From Treponema sp. (lineage in GTDB: Bacteria; Spirochaetota; Spirochaetia; Treponematales; Breznakiellaceae): DNA of 64,000 bases. The position numbers and the translations under genes are program-made. The notes beneath the pieces are model-generated. The model saw only the letters and a list, made by a program, of their open reading frames with translations, did not search any database and was not told where the DNA came from. The stretch is taken from the NCBI GenBank assembly GCA_009781635.1, contig WQXU01000006.1, positions 1 to 64,000 on the forward strand, read 5' to 3'. Positions 62,950-64,000 of the stretch are shown here, in pieces. Numbering within the stretch: the first letter of the stretch is position 1; each line of letters opens with the position of its first letter.

Positions 62950-64000
62950 TTAAAGCCTCTGCATAATACATGCATAAAAATCTTTTGCATAACGATACAT
63001 TTTCATTCCGTATTCGCCAAACTCGACTCCAAAGGACTGCTTGTACTGGGTCCATAATGACCACAGGTATCCTCCCAGCGCAGCATAGGCGTACAGCCTT
63101 ATCGTTTCATCACGGGCCGGCTCTCGCTGCAAATAAATTTTCAGCAATTCATCGGTTTGTTCTTTTGAATAATATGAATAAATCGCATACATTGATATAT
63201 CAATAATAGGATCGCACATGCCTGCATATTCCCAGTCAATCAGCCTGACTGTACCGTTTTCCATTTTGATAAAATTATCCGGGTTACTGTCGATGTGGCA
63301 TAATACTTTAGGTAAGTTCATATCATTGACAAGCCTGATAATGACCTTCATTTTTTCCAGTGTTTCAAAGTTATCTAAAAATCTTATTGCGTCTCTTTCA
63401 TTACACAAATTAAGGTAACAGAAAATTTCACTTTCAATATCAAATAAATGTTTAACAGCTAAACCGCTCTGGTGAAGATTTCTTATAATACTCATTGATT
63501 TTTTTACGTCATCAAAATCGGCGGCGCTTGTGTTTACCGCATCATTGTAAAACCGTGAAATTTTAATTCCGTTTTCTTCGTCAAAAAAAATAATCTCGTC
63601 ACAAATATCAAGAGGCTTTATGGTCTTGTATGCCTCCAGCTCCTGTTTTCTGTTAATTAATTTATCGGTCCCTTCACCGGGGAGGCGGAATATCCAGGAT
63701 TCACCGTTAACGGAAAAGGTAAAAGACCTGTTGGTCATCCCTGCCTTTTGGCTTTTAATGCACGTAATCTCATTTTCTTTTACTTTAAAAATATTTTCGA
63801 TCAGTTTGATATGGTTATTCGGCAGCCCTTCTCTGTAGCAGGGATCGAATTCCCGTAGTTCTTCCAGGGTTTCAAATTCATAAACATTATCGCTGGGCTG
63901 CATATTAATATAAATACTAAATTGCTTCAGCTCATCGATGAGAACATTCTCCCACATATAGTTTTCAGTTCCCGGTTTTTGAAAATACTCTTCTATTTTA
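62950..64000 (-). CDS. LicC-LicA fusion: cytidylyltransferase C-terminus plus choline kinase (5' end outside window)
   Basis: The reading frame stays open to position 64000, so the gene enters from outside the window; the ATG at 63957 is not the true start. The visible N-terminal part (up to about residue 60 of the visible protein) has GTENYMWENVLID ... EFETLEELREFDPCYR, closely matching the C-terminal end of the neighbouring LicC. This is followed by a choline kinase/aminoglycoside-phosphotransferase domain: KSQKAGMTNRSFTF, VLCHIDSNPDNF (catalytic HxDxxxxN) and LIDWEYAGMCDPIIDI. One protein thus probably makes phosphocholine and CDP-choline. First gene of the lic operon seen here. Confidence 0.85.
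   Translation of the reverse strand, partial: KIEEYFQKPGTENYMWENVLIDELKQFSIYINMQPSDNVYEFETLEELREFDPCYREGLPNNHIKLIENIFKVKENEITCIKSQKAGMTNRSFTFSVNGESWIFRLPGEGTDKLINRKQELEAYKTIKPLDICDEIIFFDEENGIKISRFYNDAVNTSAADFDDVKKSMSIIRNLHQSGLAVKHLFDIESEIFCYLNLCNERDAIRFLDNFETLEKMKVIIRLVNDMNLPKVLCHIDSNPDNFIKMENGTVRLIDWEYAGMCDPIIDISMYAIYSYYSKEQTDELLKIYLQREPARDETIRLYAYAALGGYLWSLWTQYKQSFGVEFGEYGMKMYRYAKDFYACIMQRL

Noticed and set aside
63957-63957. ATG at 63957 as the start of a plain choline kinase gene
   Set aside because: The frame is open to the window edge, and residues around the ATG align with the C-terminal end of LicC.

Overview
The window looks like chromosomal DNA of a low-GC, diderm spirochaete, most likely Treponema-related. 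This is inferred from gene content: relaxed lipoboxes, a phosphocholine (lic) locus with a BCCT carrier, outer-membrane barrels beside glycan genes, a LoaP/NusG-type antiterminator and tRNA genes without encoded CCA. No rRNA, complete insertion sequence, CRISPR array or recombinase gene was seen.

Layout. 1-3112: tRNA-Leu(GAG) on the minus strand, divergent from a giant ankyrin-repeat lipoprotein. 3236-11232: a compact signalling islet bounded by a degenerate tRNA-Arg 3' fragment on the left and an intact tRNA-Arg(CCG) on the right. It holds two tandem SiaABC modules (PP2C phosphatase, GHKL-like kinase, SiaC switch protein) and one SiaD-type diguanylate cyclase. Three of its genes carry in-frame tandem copies of one 24-bp repeat, in both orientations. 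11425-18661: a DUF234 ATPase, DUF72, a Y-family polymerase-like protein without its usual catalytic acids, an RlpA/SPOR cell-wall protein, a small exported protein, LoaP and a CapD-type dehydratase. 18666-33589 (minus): a cell-surface glycan operon with a YidC-sulfatase fusion, a CDP-glycerol glycerophosphotransferase-like enzyme, a GtrA/GtrB pair, and a CDP-3,6-dideoxyhexose pathway (RfbF, RfbG, RfbH) with a TPP enzyme, an aldolase, a HAD phosphatase and a reductase/epimerase. 33801-37256: a three-subunit molybdo-flavoprotein of the xanthine dehydrogenase family with altered active-site motifs. 37397-37888: a secreted three-repeat ChW protein. 38144-60424 (plus): aroB, an outer-membrane barrel, an ABC exporter, many glycosyltransferases, a complete GDP-D-glycero-alpha-D-manno-heptose pathway, a PslG-like glycosidase, two Wzi-like barrels and a WbaP-type initiating transferase. 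60431-64000 (minus): a phosphocholine locus with LicC, a BCCT carrier and a LicC-LicA fusion cut by the window edge.

How the parts fit. The Sia modules probably turn periplasmic ligand signals into c-di-GMP output through SiaC phosphorylation. The remainder builds, exports and decorates surface polymers (dideoxyhexose, heptose, polyol-phosphate, phosphocholine). The most unusual signals are the 24-bp protein-invading repeat, the tRNA-Arg-bounded Sia islet, and an antisense copy of the tRNA T-arm placed 72-73 nt from the T-arm in the trailers of two unrelated tRNAs.
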